Positions 23,238 through 34,548 of a stretch of DNA of 64,000 nucleotides are shown one piece after another. Numbering within the stretch: the first letter of the stretch is position 1; every line of letters begins with the position of its first letter. The stretch spans positions 25,486,060-25,550,059 of the forward strand of contig NC_135177.1 of the NCBI RefSeq assembly GCF_041146795.1, written 5' to 3'. The notes below the pieces were generated by a model. The model searched no databases. It was given only the letters and a program-made list of their open reading frames with translations, and was not told the DNA's origin. This stretch comes from Maylandia zebra (Eukaryota > Chordata > Actinopteri > Cichliformes > Cichlidae). The position numbers and the translations under genes were made by a program.

Positions 23238-25643
23238 CAGGGGCGATTCTAGGATCAGAGCTTTGGGGGTGCTGAGCACCCAGAGAGCTGCCCAGCCAGA
23301 CAAGATAAACTTTACACGTCACAATGAGACTTCTTCCCTGTCTCTGTTAGTCCCTGCATCCTTAAATGTCTCCAGTTGTCCCAAGTTCTCTCTGACTGTC
23401 TCCTTGGTGCATTTAAACCCCTGCATCCTCCCTGTCCTCATCGTCTGTTGTCTTCGTCTCCGTTATGAGTCATCATAATTTTACCATCTCTGTGCAAGTC
23501 TGCAAATTTCTTTCTTAAATCATGAGATTCTTAAATTCATCAAGTCTCTCTGTGCCTGGGTCCTCGTCACAAAACATGACATCACTGTTTTGTGCATTTT
23601 AACACAATTTAATCCCCACATTTGAGAAAGAAAGGCAAAACACTTTTTTGAAAAGTCTGTAACAAAACCATCAAATCTGATAAAGGTTATTTAAATGCTG
23701 CAAAAGAAGAATGGATTGGAATAAAAAAAATACTTATCCTAACCTTAATTACTGGGGGAGAATAATGAATGATGCTCATGGTAAAAAGTAAACTGACTGC
23801 ATTTTTTGGACAGAGATTCACTTTTAATGTGTATGTATAATATAATACAGATGCATAAAAATACACTCCCAAAACTGAATAAATTGTTACAAATAAATTA
23901 TTACAAAATATTAATAAAAACTATAAAAATGGAGGCAACTTTGCCTGTGGTAGAATGTATACAATGTATGAAAAAATCTTTAGTGCAGATACTAATTTTA
24001 CTAATTTAATAAGACTAATTTTGTGTTGTAAGATTTATGAGTTTCATGCTTTCATAGTGGTACTTGGGAGAGCTTGACATTTTTTATCAGGTGGTACACA
24101 CTGTAAAAAGTTTGAGAAACACTGATAAGCGTATGTGTGCTTTTGGAAAACATTTAAAGCTGCAGTACAGAATCTTTGAAACAAGCTTAAAACATGTTTA
24201 GAATATAAACAGAGCACTCTGCTTCTCTTTACAGCTCCTCACTCCACCAGGGCTGTTTGGCACTTTCTGATAGTGTGCAAATGTGATGTACGTACTGCAG
24301 CAGTCATACAGACAACTGGACGGTCCAAAAGTTGGCCTACCTATTACTGGCTGAGGTTTTAGTAGAGTTGTGGCTGAACCACATAAAAATATATCATTAA
24401 TTTTAATCTCCCCAATAAATGATAATGTTATGTTGGAATGTTGTTAAAGAGGGTCAAAAATGTTTCAACCCAGTTTGTTTTGCAGATTCTGTATAGCAGC
24501 TTTAATATAGTGAGAACACAACTTCCAGATTGTGTGAGTAAAATCAGGTTTTTATTCTCTTTGTCAGTTTAATAGTTTCTGTTGTGCCTGTCACTGTTTC
24601 CTGTCTGTTTTCTTACCTGGTTCTTCCTGACCTTGCCCTTTCTCCTCACATTCCCCTCTTTCCTCTCTCCTTCTTTGGACTGACAGTCATACAGAAATAG
24701 ATTGTATTCAATTAGATGAAAAATTACATTAATATGAAAAAATACTGTTAAGATCACTAACAAAAAGTCCTCTCTGTCTACTTTCAACCAAAAGACAAAT
24801 AACCAAACCACATGAACATCTAATAAAAGATATAAATATTGAAACGCTGATCCAACATTATTCTTGATTGACGGATCATTTGATTTTACACTTTTACCTG
24901 AATGTGGTTCCTTTTTTGAAAAAACTTCCTTATATCCATTATGAACCTGGCTGTCTCTCTGTACACAAACACACACACACACACACATACACACACACAC
25001 ACACAACAGGAGTTATAAGGTTAATGGGCATTCAGTCAGTTAGCTAGTCCATTTCAAACAGGACAGTGGTAACAACAGTAGGCTATGGACAATTTTAAGT
25101 TTTAGATTTTAAATTGGCTATATACATTTCAATGGGAGCAACAGGACTGTCAAATGTTGCTGATTCTACTACAGAGTAGGACGGATTGTAGGGTAGCAAA
25201 CCTCGTCAGAAAACATGTTTTCAACACTGCAGGTTACCTGGTGTAATGTTTTTCAGCTAAAAAGAAACATGGTCTGACTCCTACCTAACTATATAAAGAG
25301 TAACTGAAGGTTAAATGCAGCTGATATGTCCTGTTTTAAGCCAGGCACTCACACCTCCCCTCTGCTGCGTCTCAGCCACTATCGCTCTGGCAGCAACAGC
25401 ACTAGAGCCAGAGTAGGGGAGAGATGGAACTAACCATTTTTGGAGGGGGGGGGGGGGGGGGGGTATCTATACTTTTGCTGTTAAAATATTACGTCTCAAC
25501 CAAGTGCTGTATGGTTTTTATATTTTTAGCAGTGTTTCACACAAACAGCAAATATTGTCCAAAAAAAGGAAGAAATCTTTGGGGGTGCGTTGATTCATTT
25601 TGGGGGTGCTTCAACCCCCAAAAATGGGCTAAAATCGCCCCTG
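23238..25643. mobile_element. Non-autonomous hAT element, 2.4 kb
   Basis: The inverted ends CAGGGGCGATTCTAGG and CTAAAATCGCCCCTG are flanked by an exact 8-bp duplication GTAAAAAC (23230-23237 and 25644-25651). No transposase frame is present. The interior has an AT-rich part, a (CA)n at 24968-25004 and a G-run at 25431-25452. Confidence 0.85.
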
Positions 25644-25873
25644 GTAAAAACTATAACTTTAATCTTAGCCAAACCGATTTACTCAGGAACAAATAAAATA
25701 CTGAAAAAAGCGAAACAATAACATTTTTAAGTTATCTAAGTGACTTATATATCATGTTTAACCTGAGTAGCGAAAGACGGCGGTGGGTTTGAAAACGATT
25801 TGCCGGGAGTCCGGTGTTCTCACCGGCTCTAGTGAGCCTTGAACCCTGTCTAGCTATCGAGCTGGTGGGCAAC

Positions 25874-26856
25874 TATGGGCTCAAAATGTGGTCATAAATA
25901 TTTTGTACTTGTAAAAAAGATTTGTATGTGTAAAAAAGATTTGTGTGTGCGTAAAAAAGATTTGTATGTGTAAAAAGAATTTGTGTGTGCGTAAAAAAGA
26001 TTTGCATGTGTAAAAAAGATTTGTGTTTGCGTAAAAAAGATTTGTATGTGTAAAAAAGATTTGAGTGTGGGTTGTTAGATTTTGTATTGTTGATTGTCAT
26101 GCATGTGTAAAAAAGATTTGTGTGTGGACTTAGAAAAAAAGACCCCTGCAAGTTACAAGTGCGAATTTTGACCCTATTTTTCTTCCTTTCATCTGATTGG
26201 TCAATGTCATGTCAATCACAAATGTAACAATCCAATCAGAGAACAGATGGGTTTGGCTATCGGAGGGGCGCTTTTTTTGAACTGCAGGTCTTTGAAGGGA
26301 ATAAATGCCCTTTTACATGCCAACTCAGCGTTTTCCTTCATCACCACGAAGGAAAACAGTCTGTGGTCGTCCGAGTTTGGTGATTTTTGTGTCACAGGTC
26401 TACGTGTTTAATACAGGGACTTCCACAGCCTTTTCAACAGCGCTGCGGACCGCGGGGTGGGGGCGGGCAGTGTTTTGGAAATGACAGTCTTCATTACAAA
26501 GCTTTCTTCGTTATGAATTAGCATACATGTTTTTATTGAACATTTGAAGAACCAGCAAAAAAAACAGAAACTCTTGTAGAGGACATAAAGTCAGAGATAG
26601 AAAAGACAAGGAGCAGGTGCATCTAGTACAGGTAGAGCTGCTGCAAAAACCCACAGAGCCCAGCAGCCAGCGTAACAAATTCTGGATCCTTTGCTTTTAG
26701 TTAGCAGTTAGCATTAGCAGCACATCCTGCGTCCGATGTGAAAGATAAGATAAGATAAGAGATAAGATAGAACTTTATTAATCCCTCGGGTGGGTTCCTC
26801 TGGGAAATTCGGTTTCCAAAAGCACAGCACCAACAGAAGTTACAGTAACAGAATGT

Positions 26857-26924
<68 letters not shown>

Positions 26925-27532
26925 GGAGTTTTATGCTGCGCACTGTGACTCACGGCAATGGTCCTGGGTCAGCCCTGACTTTGTGTTAAACTAATCCTAA
27001 AGTAATAATGGTATTTCTAACCACTGATATACCACAACTTTTTCCTTTCAACAGCTACTGAAAGTTAGGGGACCTAGCTGCTATCGATTATTTATATAGA
27101 GATCCTCCAGCTTCAAACTGTATCATTTCATTTCATTTCATTTAAGTATTTATTGTCATTGTCACCCTTCAAGGACCTGCAGTTCAAAAAAGCGCCCCTC
27201 CGACAGCCAAACCCATCTGTTCTCTGATTGGATTGTTACATTTGTGATTGACATGACATTGACCAATCAGATGAAAGGAAGAAAAATAGGGTCAAAATTC
27301 GCACTTGTAACTTGCAGGGGGTTTTTTCTAAGTCAACACACAAATCTTTTTTACGCACACACAAATCTTTTTTACACATACAAATCTTTTTTATGCACAC
27401 ACAAATTCTTTTTACACATACAAATCTTTTTTACGCACACACAAATTCTTTTTACACACACACAAATCTTTTTTACACATACAAATCTTTTTTACAAGTA
27501 CAAAATATTTATGACCACATTTTGAGCCCATA
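25874..27532. mobile_element. Foldback-type DNA element with subterminal repeat arrays
   Basis: Long inverted arms (25874 to about 26288, and about 27178-27532) start TATGGGCTCAAAATGTGGTC on both ends, flanked by GGCAAC (25868-25873 and 27533-27538). Each arm carries a tandem array of a roughly 22-bp unit, GTAAAAAAGATTTGTGTGTG with a GCG or TGT spacer; the left arm has more units. Inside the arms is a shared 130-bp block ending AAGCGCCCCTCC. The centre carries a GATAAGATAAGATAG LINE-type end and a (TA)n(CA)n tract. There is no transposase, so it is non-autonomous. The 5'-TAY ends plus 6-bp duplication tentatively suggest IS3EU. Confidence 0.8.
26857..26922. repeat. (TA)n(CA)n microsatellite
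   Basis: Dinucleotide tract inside the foldback element. Confidence 0.95.
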
Positions 27533-28140
27533 GGCAACAGACGTTTCCAAAAATGTAGGGGCGCTTTTGAAAATATGTGGTGTCTTGATGAACTGAGCAG
27601 ATATTTGAGGTTTACACAGCTACATTCTCGCCTGAAAATATGTTAAACGTTTATTTTGTGACCCAGTAAGAATAATAAGAGTAATATTAAAACTAACTAG
27701 CGGCCGCCATTGTTGGAAACTGAGCAGGGCCACGCAGTGTTGCCAACTCCTCAGTAAGGAAAATCGCTATTGCTAGAAGTAGCTAAATGACGTCATCGCC
27801 TAATTTGCGTTGTTGGAGAGAGAAATAACATCGTAGAAGAGACATAAAGTGAGTAAAAAACGTCCTAAATGCATTTCGTTTATTTAGAACAACAAATTAA
27901 ATTTCTTTTAGCATTTTTTTTTTACTTCTCAAGTACAGCCCTGCTCCTTTATCCGGGCTGACCCAAAATAGGCACTCTGGTGGAATTACTTTGTGTGTGT
28001 GTGTGTGTGTGATTAAAAGTAGTTTTAAACCTTGTGATCCACAAAACAGCATAAGAGTAAAAGAAGAACTGACTGCGTTACAGTCAGTGCGGGAGCAGCG
28101 GCTTCGCTCATGCGCGATTCATTTGCAATTTGGACACATA

Positions 28141-29744
28141 CAGTGGGGCAAAAAAGTATTTAGTCAGCCACCGATTGTGCAAGTTCCCCCACCTAAAATG
28201 ATGACAGAGGTCAGTAATTTGCACCAGAGGTACACTTCAACTGTGAGAGACAGAATGTGAAAAAAAAATCCATGAATCCACATGGTAGGATTTGTAAAGA
28301 ATTTATTCGTAAATCAGGGTGGAAAATAAGTATTTGGTCACCTCAAACAAGGAAAATCTCTGGCTCTCACAGACCTGTAACGTCTTCTGTAAGAAGCTTT
28401 TCTGTCCCCCACTCGTTACCTGTATGAATGGCACCTGTTTGAACTCATCATCTGTATAAAAGACACCTGTCCACAGCCTCAAACAGTCAGACTCCAAACT
28501 CCGCCATGGCCAAGACCAAAGAGCTTTCGAAGGACACCAGGAAAAGTATTGTAGACCTGCACCAGACTGGGAAGAGTGAATCTACAATAGGCAAGCAGCT
28601 TGGTGTGAAAAAATCAACTGTGGGAGCAATCATCAGAAAATGGAAGACATACAATACCACTGATAATCTCCCTCGATCTGGGGCTCCACGCAAGATCTTA
28701 TCCCGTGGGGTCAAAATGATCATGAGAACGGTGAGCAAAGATCCCAGAACCACACGGGGGACCTGGTGAATGACCTGCAGAGAGCTGGGACCAAAGTAAC
28801 AAAGGTCACCATCAGTAACACACTACAACGGCAGGGAATCAAATCCCGCAGTGCCAGACGTGTTCCGCTGCTGAAGCCAGTGCATGTCCAGGCCCGTCTG
28901 AAGTTTGCCAGAGAGCACATGGATGGTACAGCAGAGGATTGGGAGAATGTCATGTGGTCAGATGAAACCAAAGTAGAACTTTTTGGTATAAACTCAACTC
29001 GTCGTGTTTGGAGGAAGAAGAATACTGAGTTGCATCCCAAGAACACCATACCTACTGTGAAGCATGGGGGTGGAAACATCATGCTATGGGGCTGTTTTTC
29101 TGCCAAGGGGACAGGACGACTGATCCGTGTTAAGGACAGAATGAATGGGGCCATGTATCGTGAGATTTTGAGCCAAAACCTCCTTCCATCAGTGAGAACT
29201 TTGAAGATGAAACGAGGCTGGGTCTTCCAACATGACAATGATCCAAAACACACCGCCCGGGCAACAAAGGAGTGGCTCCGTAAGAAGCATTTGAAAGTCC
29301 TGGAGTGGCCTAGCCAGTCTCCAGACCTCAACCCCATAGAAAATCTGTGGCGGGAGTTGAAAGTCCGTGTTGCTCTGCGACAGCCCCAAAACATCACTGC
29401 TCTCGAGAAGATCTGCATGGAGGAATGGGCCAAAATACCAGCTACTGTGTGTGCAAACCTGGTAAAGACCTATAGTAAACGTTTGACCTCTGTTATTGCC
29501 AACAAAGGTTATGTTACAAAGTATTGAGTTGTATTTTTGTTATTGACCAAATACTTATTTTCCACCCTGATTTACGAATAAATTCTTTACAAATCCTACC
29601 ATGTGGATTCATGGATTTTTTTTTTCACATTCTGTCTCTCACAGTTGAAGTGTACCTCTGGTGCAAATTACTGACCTCTGTCATCATTTTAAGCAGGGGA
29701 ACTTGCACAATCGGTGGCTGACTAAATACTTTTTTACCCCACTG
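28141..29744 (+). mobile_element. Tc1-like transposon, 1.6 kb
   Basis: Inverted ends start CAGTGGGGCAAAAAAGTATT and extend about 180-200 bp on each side, flanked by TA at 28139-28140 and 29745-29746. It contains one transposase gene (28506-29527) with a single frameshift. Near-perfect ends point to recent insertion. Confidence 0.95.
28506..29527 (+). pseudogene. Tc1-type transposase with one frameshift
   Basis: Two overlapping frames (28506-28769 and 28766-29527) together give about 340 aa, normal for the family. The first part has the paired helix-turn-helix DNA-binding domain ([20 protein letters not shown]). The second has the DD34E core: Asp in [11 protein letters not shown], Asp in [10 protein letters not shown], Glu in [10 protein letters not shown]. 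The break is in the G run at about 28755-28759, where one G fewer than expected diverts the frame to TGA at 28767-28769. No other defect is visible. Confidence 0.9.
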
Positions 29745-30183
29745 TAGGTGTGAACATCTTCTGCCCTGATAGCAGCTGGGGGAGGACTATCCTCCGCCTG
29801 TGAGCGCTTTGGCACGGGCGAGGTGCCCATTCCAGCATCCGCTGCTTGATAAGAGTAGGAGCAATACGTGCTTTCACGTCAAAAAGTCGTCATAAATAAG
29901 GCTCCAATAACACCAGAAAAAGTCGCTAAGAGAGTCTGAAAACTTGCTAAATATAACGAAAAAGTCGCTAACTTGGCAACACAGCGACAACCACGATGGG
30001 CCGCTATGAATTCTGGGACACAGCTTCTTCTTCTTGGGGGTTTAACGGCAGCTGGCATCCTTGTACATGCAGTGCTGCCATCTTCTGTTTCAGTCAGTTA
30101 TTACACTCTTAAATCCTACTACTTATTCCTGCGTGTTTTGGGATCTTACAAAGCTTCAAACGACGCGTCGACTATTGAATTAG

Positions 30184-30549
30184 CACCCACAGGCAGCTAA
30201 TGGGTGCTAAGCTAAGCAGGCACACATCACATACTTACTTCGATCATTAACGCACACTTCTCAAGGAATGACCAACTCTCTGCAGGTAATCTGGAGCAGT
30301 AAAGCTCAAGTGCCGTGACCACGTTCCTCCCTCCCCATTGTCTCTGGCATACAAAGCGGTGGGGTGACCTCTACTTTCATTTATCTGTGTAGCCAATTTA
30401 ATTAACTTTTCCATAACATTTTGTTTCATAGTGTAATCTTCACATCCTTTACCTAAAGCAGACTCTCTGTTGATTCATCTGCTAATTATATTCACAGTAT
30501 TCATTCACTGTCTTTAGGGATTAACTTGCTCAGGATAGCTCAACGCACT
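30184..30549. other. Unassigned sequence, probably LINE 5' region
   Basis: No gene. It lies directly upstream of an L2-type ORF1 fragment and may be part of that element's 5' UTR. Confidence 0.3.
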
Positions 30550-30775
30550 AATACAATGGCCTCTTCACCAGTCCCTCCTGTACTTTCTTGCTCAGTGTGT
30601 CAGATGTTTAGTTACTCCTCAAACCCTTTAGTGATAACTATACTTGTAATAAATGTTTAGAGTCTGGAGGCTAGGATCACTGAATTGGAGACCCAGCTCC
30701 GCTCCCTTGAAAAACCCATAGCTAGCCAGGCCTCTGTAGCTGATGCAGCCAGAGGCAGCTTTGTATTTTTATTTA
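30550..30775 (+). mobile_element. L2/Maui-like LINE ORF1 fragment
   Basis: Reads MASSPVPPVLSCSVCQMFSY, then after a break a coiled-coil-like stretch (RITELETQLRSLE), resembling the ORF1 protein start of fish L2 elements. It joins abruptly to the inner end of the right inverted arm near 30713. Confidence 0.5.
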
Positions 30776-33490
30776 GAATTTTATTTATTACTTCTAGTCT
30801 GAACTAGTGTAACTTGTTATTGTCACGATGTCCTCAAAACTCCCAGAACAACGTTCAGTTTATCCAAAATGCTGCAGTGAGAGTACCAACAGGGACTAGG
30901 AAAGAGAGAGCATATTTCACCTATATTGGTTTCCTTTCACTGGCTCCCTGTTAAATCCAGAATCAAATTTAAAATCCTTCTGCTCATGTACAAGGTCTTT
31001 AAAGTGTCAGTTGTGAAATAATGTTTCTGATCTCATCTTCTGTAATAGTGTCTTGTTTTTGTTTCTCTGTCATATCACAACTTAGATTATTACACTTTTG
31101 AGCCTCTTATGTGTGTGACTCTTAGTTGGATAAGCATTTCAGAAAAGCCTGATGGCTCATCTGGGATTCTGCGAACAACAGTAACAGTCTGCTGGGCCGT
31201 TATTAAGTGCTGATCACATACAGTAATTGTATTACTCGGAAAAACATCCTGTGACTCCACGTCAACATCTTTATATTAACTTCAAAAAGTTTATATCTTG
31301 CACTAACACAGTTACACCACATGAGGGAGGCATCGTGCAAGTTTTCTAGTGGATCAGCTTATAAAAAAGTCTATGACTCTACTTGCATGTGAAACTGACA
31401 CTGCACCTTGTTAATACTTAAGGGTTTAAAGGGTTAAGTAGAGTTTCATTTACCATATTGAGTCAGTAGGTTCGTGGTCAGTTTGATAGTTGAACATTCC
31501 TAGCTGCACTCTTCACAGATATTTAATTAATGGCTTTGTTACTACAGCTTCTTATTGTCTTAGTGGCATTTGCAGGTAAGTCTCAAAAATTATGATGTTC
31601 AGTAGAACTTATTGTCTCTTTACAAAAGGTTATATTTTCCTTTGAATGTTTGCCAAAGACTTAGAGCAGCAGCAATTCACTGAAAGCAACAGCTGGTTAA
31701 CTGTTTTAATAACCACACGTTTACTGAGTGAGTTCCTGAAACTCGATCAGAAATATGTGCGGTATTATCTGGAAAAGCTCAACTTCTAATGAAAATAAGG
31801 TGAACTCCGCAGCTTTGCCGTATTTCATTGCATTTATTCCACAATTGTTTTATTTGTTTGACTGACATATGTTTTATGTACTTTTCTATTTGTCTCCTGC
31901 AGTTTTCACTGAAGGAGCTGGTGTGTTGCCTGATGGTCCACTGAATGCAGCTGTAGGAGAAAAGGTGATGTTCACTACAACACTGACTCCAACAGAAACA
32001 CAGTTTCTAGTTGTGGACTGGAAGTTAAATCTCTCTAAGGTTATAATCATCTCAACTAACTTAGCAAACAATACTGGACCAGAGTATGAAGGTAGGATCA
32101 CCCTCTTCCCATCTACTGGGTCTCTGGAGCTCAGGAGTCTCACTCTGAATGACACTGGAGAATACAGTGTTAGCATTACACAAGCTGATGGCACACAGCA
32201 GCTTGGACGTACAACTTTGGAGATACACGGTGAGCAGATATTGAAATCCAACAGTGTAATTTTTTTCTGCAATATTTAAACAAGTTTACATTATATTAAA
32301 CGTGCAAAAATACCTGGAATTATTAGTACATTTTTGTTATGTGTTGTTCTGCATTCTTGCAATAATTTGTGATATTATTCAGATTGTGATATTACAAACT
32401 TTACAAAGTGGCTGTAAGAAACTGAATGGCTTATTTAAATGTAGTATTGACCAGCATATTGTAAAGATTAGTCTGAGGACTCCATTTGTCTAATTTACTC
32501 TGTGCAGAATAGTCACTTAAAGGCAGCAGATATTTAAATTATGAGAATGAAAGTATTTTAAGGTTTTGACAGTACTTCTTTAAATGTTTTAATGATAATT
32601 TTATTATTGCTATTCTGTCTTTTTCGGTTGGTTTTTATAGTATATACTCCTTGTCTTGACATGGTTTAGCTGGAGTCAGATTTTAATCACTTTAATGCTT
32701 ATTTTCTATTGTTGATCCCAACAATGAAACTATTTTATTTTCTTTCACAGAGAAAGTCTCCAATGTGTCGGTAACTTCCAGCAGCACAGACTTGGTTGAG
32801 TTCAGTGCTTCTGTCTCTCTGTCCTGCTCTGCCTCTGGATCCTCTCTCTCTTTCCTCTGGTTGAACGGCAGCTCTGAGGTTACAGCAAGTGACAGAGTTC
32901 AGCTCACTGATGGAGACTCTAATCTGACTATAATCAATGTGACCCGCTTTGACCAGGGACCATTCAGGTGTAATGTGTCCAATCCTGTCAGTTTTGGTAC
33001 CAGTGATCCAGTAAACCTCTCCATCAGCTGTGAGTTACTAAAGTAAATGCTCAGTCTGAAAACGTCTGCATCAGAGTTTTTTTCTGGTGACATGATGTGG
33101 AGTAATGTATCTGTGTTAAATAATTTTACAAGTACACAAGAAAAACTGAATGTAATATACTTATAAATGTTTTATACAATAAAAATTTTCTCTGTTCCTT
33201 CTATATTTAGATGGTCCAGAAAATATAAATTTGATATTATTTCCATCACAAGAATACTTTGCTGTGGGGTCAGACATCAGCCTCACCTGCTCAGTTGGAT
33301 CCAGACCTCCTGCCCAGTTCAAGTGGTTTCTGAATGGAGATCAGCTGCCTGATATTGGATCAGATCTCAGACTGATGAACATTCAGATGAACCAGAGTGG
33401 AAACTACAGCTGCCAGGCCTTTAACAGCAAAACTCTGAGATATCAAGCATCTCAGCCTTCAGCCATCACTGTACTGGGTAAGTCTGTTTT
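30713..33490 (+). repeat. Right arm of large inverted repeat
   Basis: Reverse complement of 18320-21196. It carries gene D and, near its inner end, the LINE fragment shared with the left arm. Similarity stops just after the third Ig exon's donor (about 33490). Confidence 0.85.
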
Positions 33491-33497
33491 TAAATAA
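31530..33497 (+). CDS. Truncated CEACAM-like gene D (leader plus three Ig domains)
   Basis: Inverted copy of the 5' half of gene B. Exons: leader 31530-31575 ([16 protein letters not shown], intact, GTAAGT donor), N domain 31903-32229 (no canonical Cys; keeps RITLFPS and LNDTGEY), Ig 32751-33029, Ig 33211-33477. All are open with GT-AG borders. The donor after the last Ig is present (CTGG-GTAAGT), but no fourth Ig, TM or tail exon is seen in the next several kilobases. If the intron is retained, translation adds GKSVFK and stops at 33497, predicting a secreted protein of about 312 aa. It may equally be a non-functional fragment. Confidence 0.65.
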
Positions 33498-33566
33498 TTT
33501 ATTATTTAAAATTTTATGATTCAAATTCATATTTCTCAAATTTTCTATACTCAGATAATACTTTCA

Positions 33567-33654
<88 letters not shown>

Positions 33655-33680
33655 CATACATACATACATACATACATACA
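33567..33680. repeat. (TATC)n(TA)n(CATA)n microsatellite
   Basis: Compound simple repeat just outside the outer end of the right inverted arm. Confidence 0.95.
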
Positions 33681-33689
33681 TTTGTGGAG

Positions 33690-34548
33690 AAAATAAAATA
33701 CAAAAATCCAGTTTTTAAACACGAATGGTCTCTCAGATACTTTTGACTTTGGACATTTTTCCTTACGCAGAAGAGAAATGAAGCTGATAGAGAAAGCTTA
33801 AACAGAATGAAGATTTTAAAATACAGGCAAAGAAGTACCCTTTAAAAGAAAGAGTAATGCTTGTTGTTTGTTGACCATGTGGCTGTTATGATAACAAGGT
33901 TGGTTAGAATCTTATATTGTGAACTATAATGAGAAGCCTAACATCACTGGATGTTTTCATAGATTCTCTTTGTTTGAGTTTGTAAAGTATGAAAGTCTCC
34001 TTTCAAGATGGAAGGAAGGGATTTTATTTAGGCTATTTTGTAGAAACGATAAAGTGATGCACAAATAAACTATTAAGCACTTCACCGTAAAACAAATTTG
34101 AACACATTTTCACTGTAGGACAAGTCCACATTAACTGTGATGATTTTACTATTTCATGTAAAGGTGGACGTTTGCCTATCAATTAACAAGTCAAGTAAGC
34201 TACTGACTTAAGAATTGGGGAAAGTGGCATTTTGTTGAGTTAACTTTGTGATTCAGGATTTTACAATTGTTGCTAAAACAGCAAAGCTAAAGTATCAACA
34301 TGTTTATCGTAAATAATGACAGTTTGTTTGTTGTTTGAGTTGCCCTTCATAGCTCCCTGCTCATAATATGTTGACAGTTTGGGAATCACAAGTTGACCAT
34401 ATGGTGGCTAGTGGTCTTCAGTTTGAATAAATATTACCATAAAATGTAATAGAACCCTGTAACTGACTAGCGACCTGACCAGGGTTTACCCCCTTTAACC
34501 CTATGACAGCTAATATAGGCTACAGTCCCCCCTGTAACGCTGAACTAG
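33690..34548. other. Intergenic DNA
   Basis: No exon related to the Ig genes and no other gene recognised. Confidence 0.4.

Larger units (their letters stand above)
27738..29988. mobile_element. Possible hAT element hosting the Tc1 insertion
   Basis: The ends look related: GCAGTGTTGCCAACTCC at 27738 and GCTAACTTGGCAACACAG at about 29968-29988, a pair common in fish hAT elements with AAAAGTCGCTAA repeats near the right end. No target duplication could be confirmed. Confidence 0.35.
22868..30183. mobile_element. hAT-like remnant split by nested insertions
   Basis: The left piece begins AGGGCTGCCACAAACGATTA with repeated TAGTCGACTAGTC-type motifs. The right piece ends near 30183 with AAACGACGCGTCGACTATTG, which resembles the opposite end of such hAT elements. 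Everything between is later insertions plus short unassigned stretches (25652-25867, 27539-27737, 29760-30100). That both ends belong to one element is an inference; no matching 8-bp duplication was found. Confidence 0.4.

Noticed and set aside
24569..25006. 145-aa frame on the minus strand
   Set aside because: Starts in a (CA)n tract and lies wholly inside a non-autonomous hAT; no domain or homology cue.
25900..27500. Regular short repeats resembling a CRISPR array
   Set aside because: Units are inverted between two arms of a transposon, have no unique spacers, and the genome is animal.
27244..27533. Two frames rich in THTNLFY repeats
   Set aside because: Translations of the 22-bp array in the foldback element; period is not a coding signal.
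28720..29433. 237-aa minus-strand frame
   Set aside because: Antisense shadow of the Tc1 transposase.
29973..30200. 75-aa plus-strand frame with a hydrophobic stretch
   Set aside because: Spans the end of a hAT-like remnant in common repeat sequence; no splice or family support.
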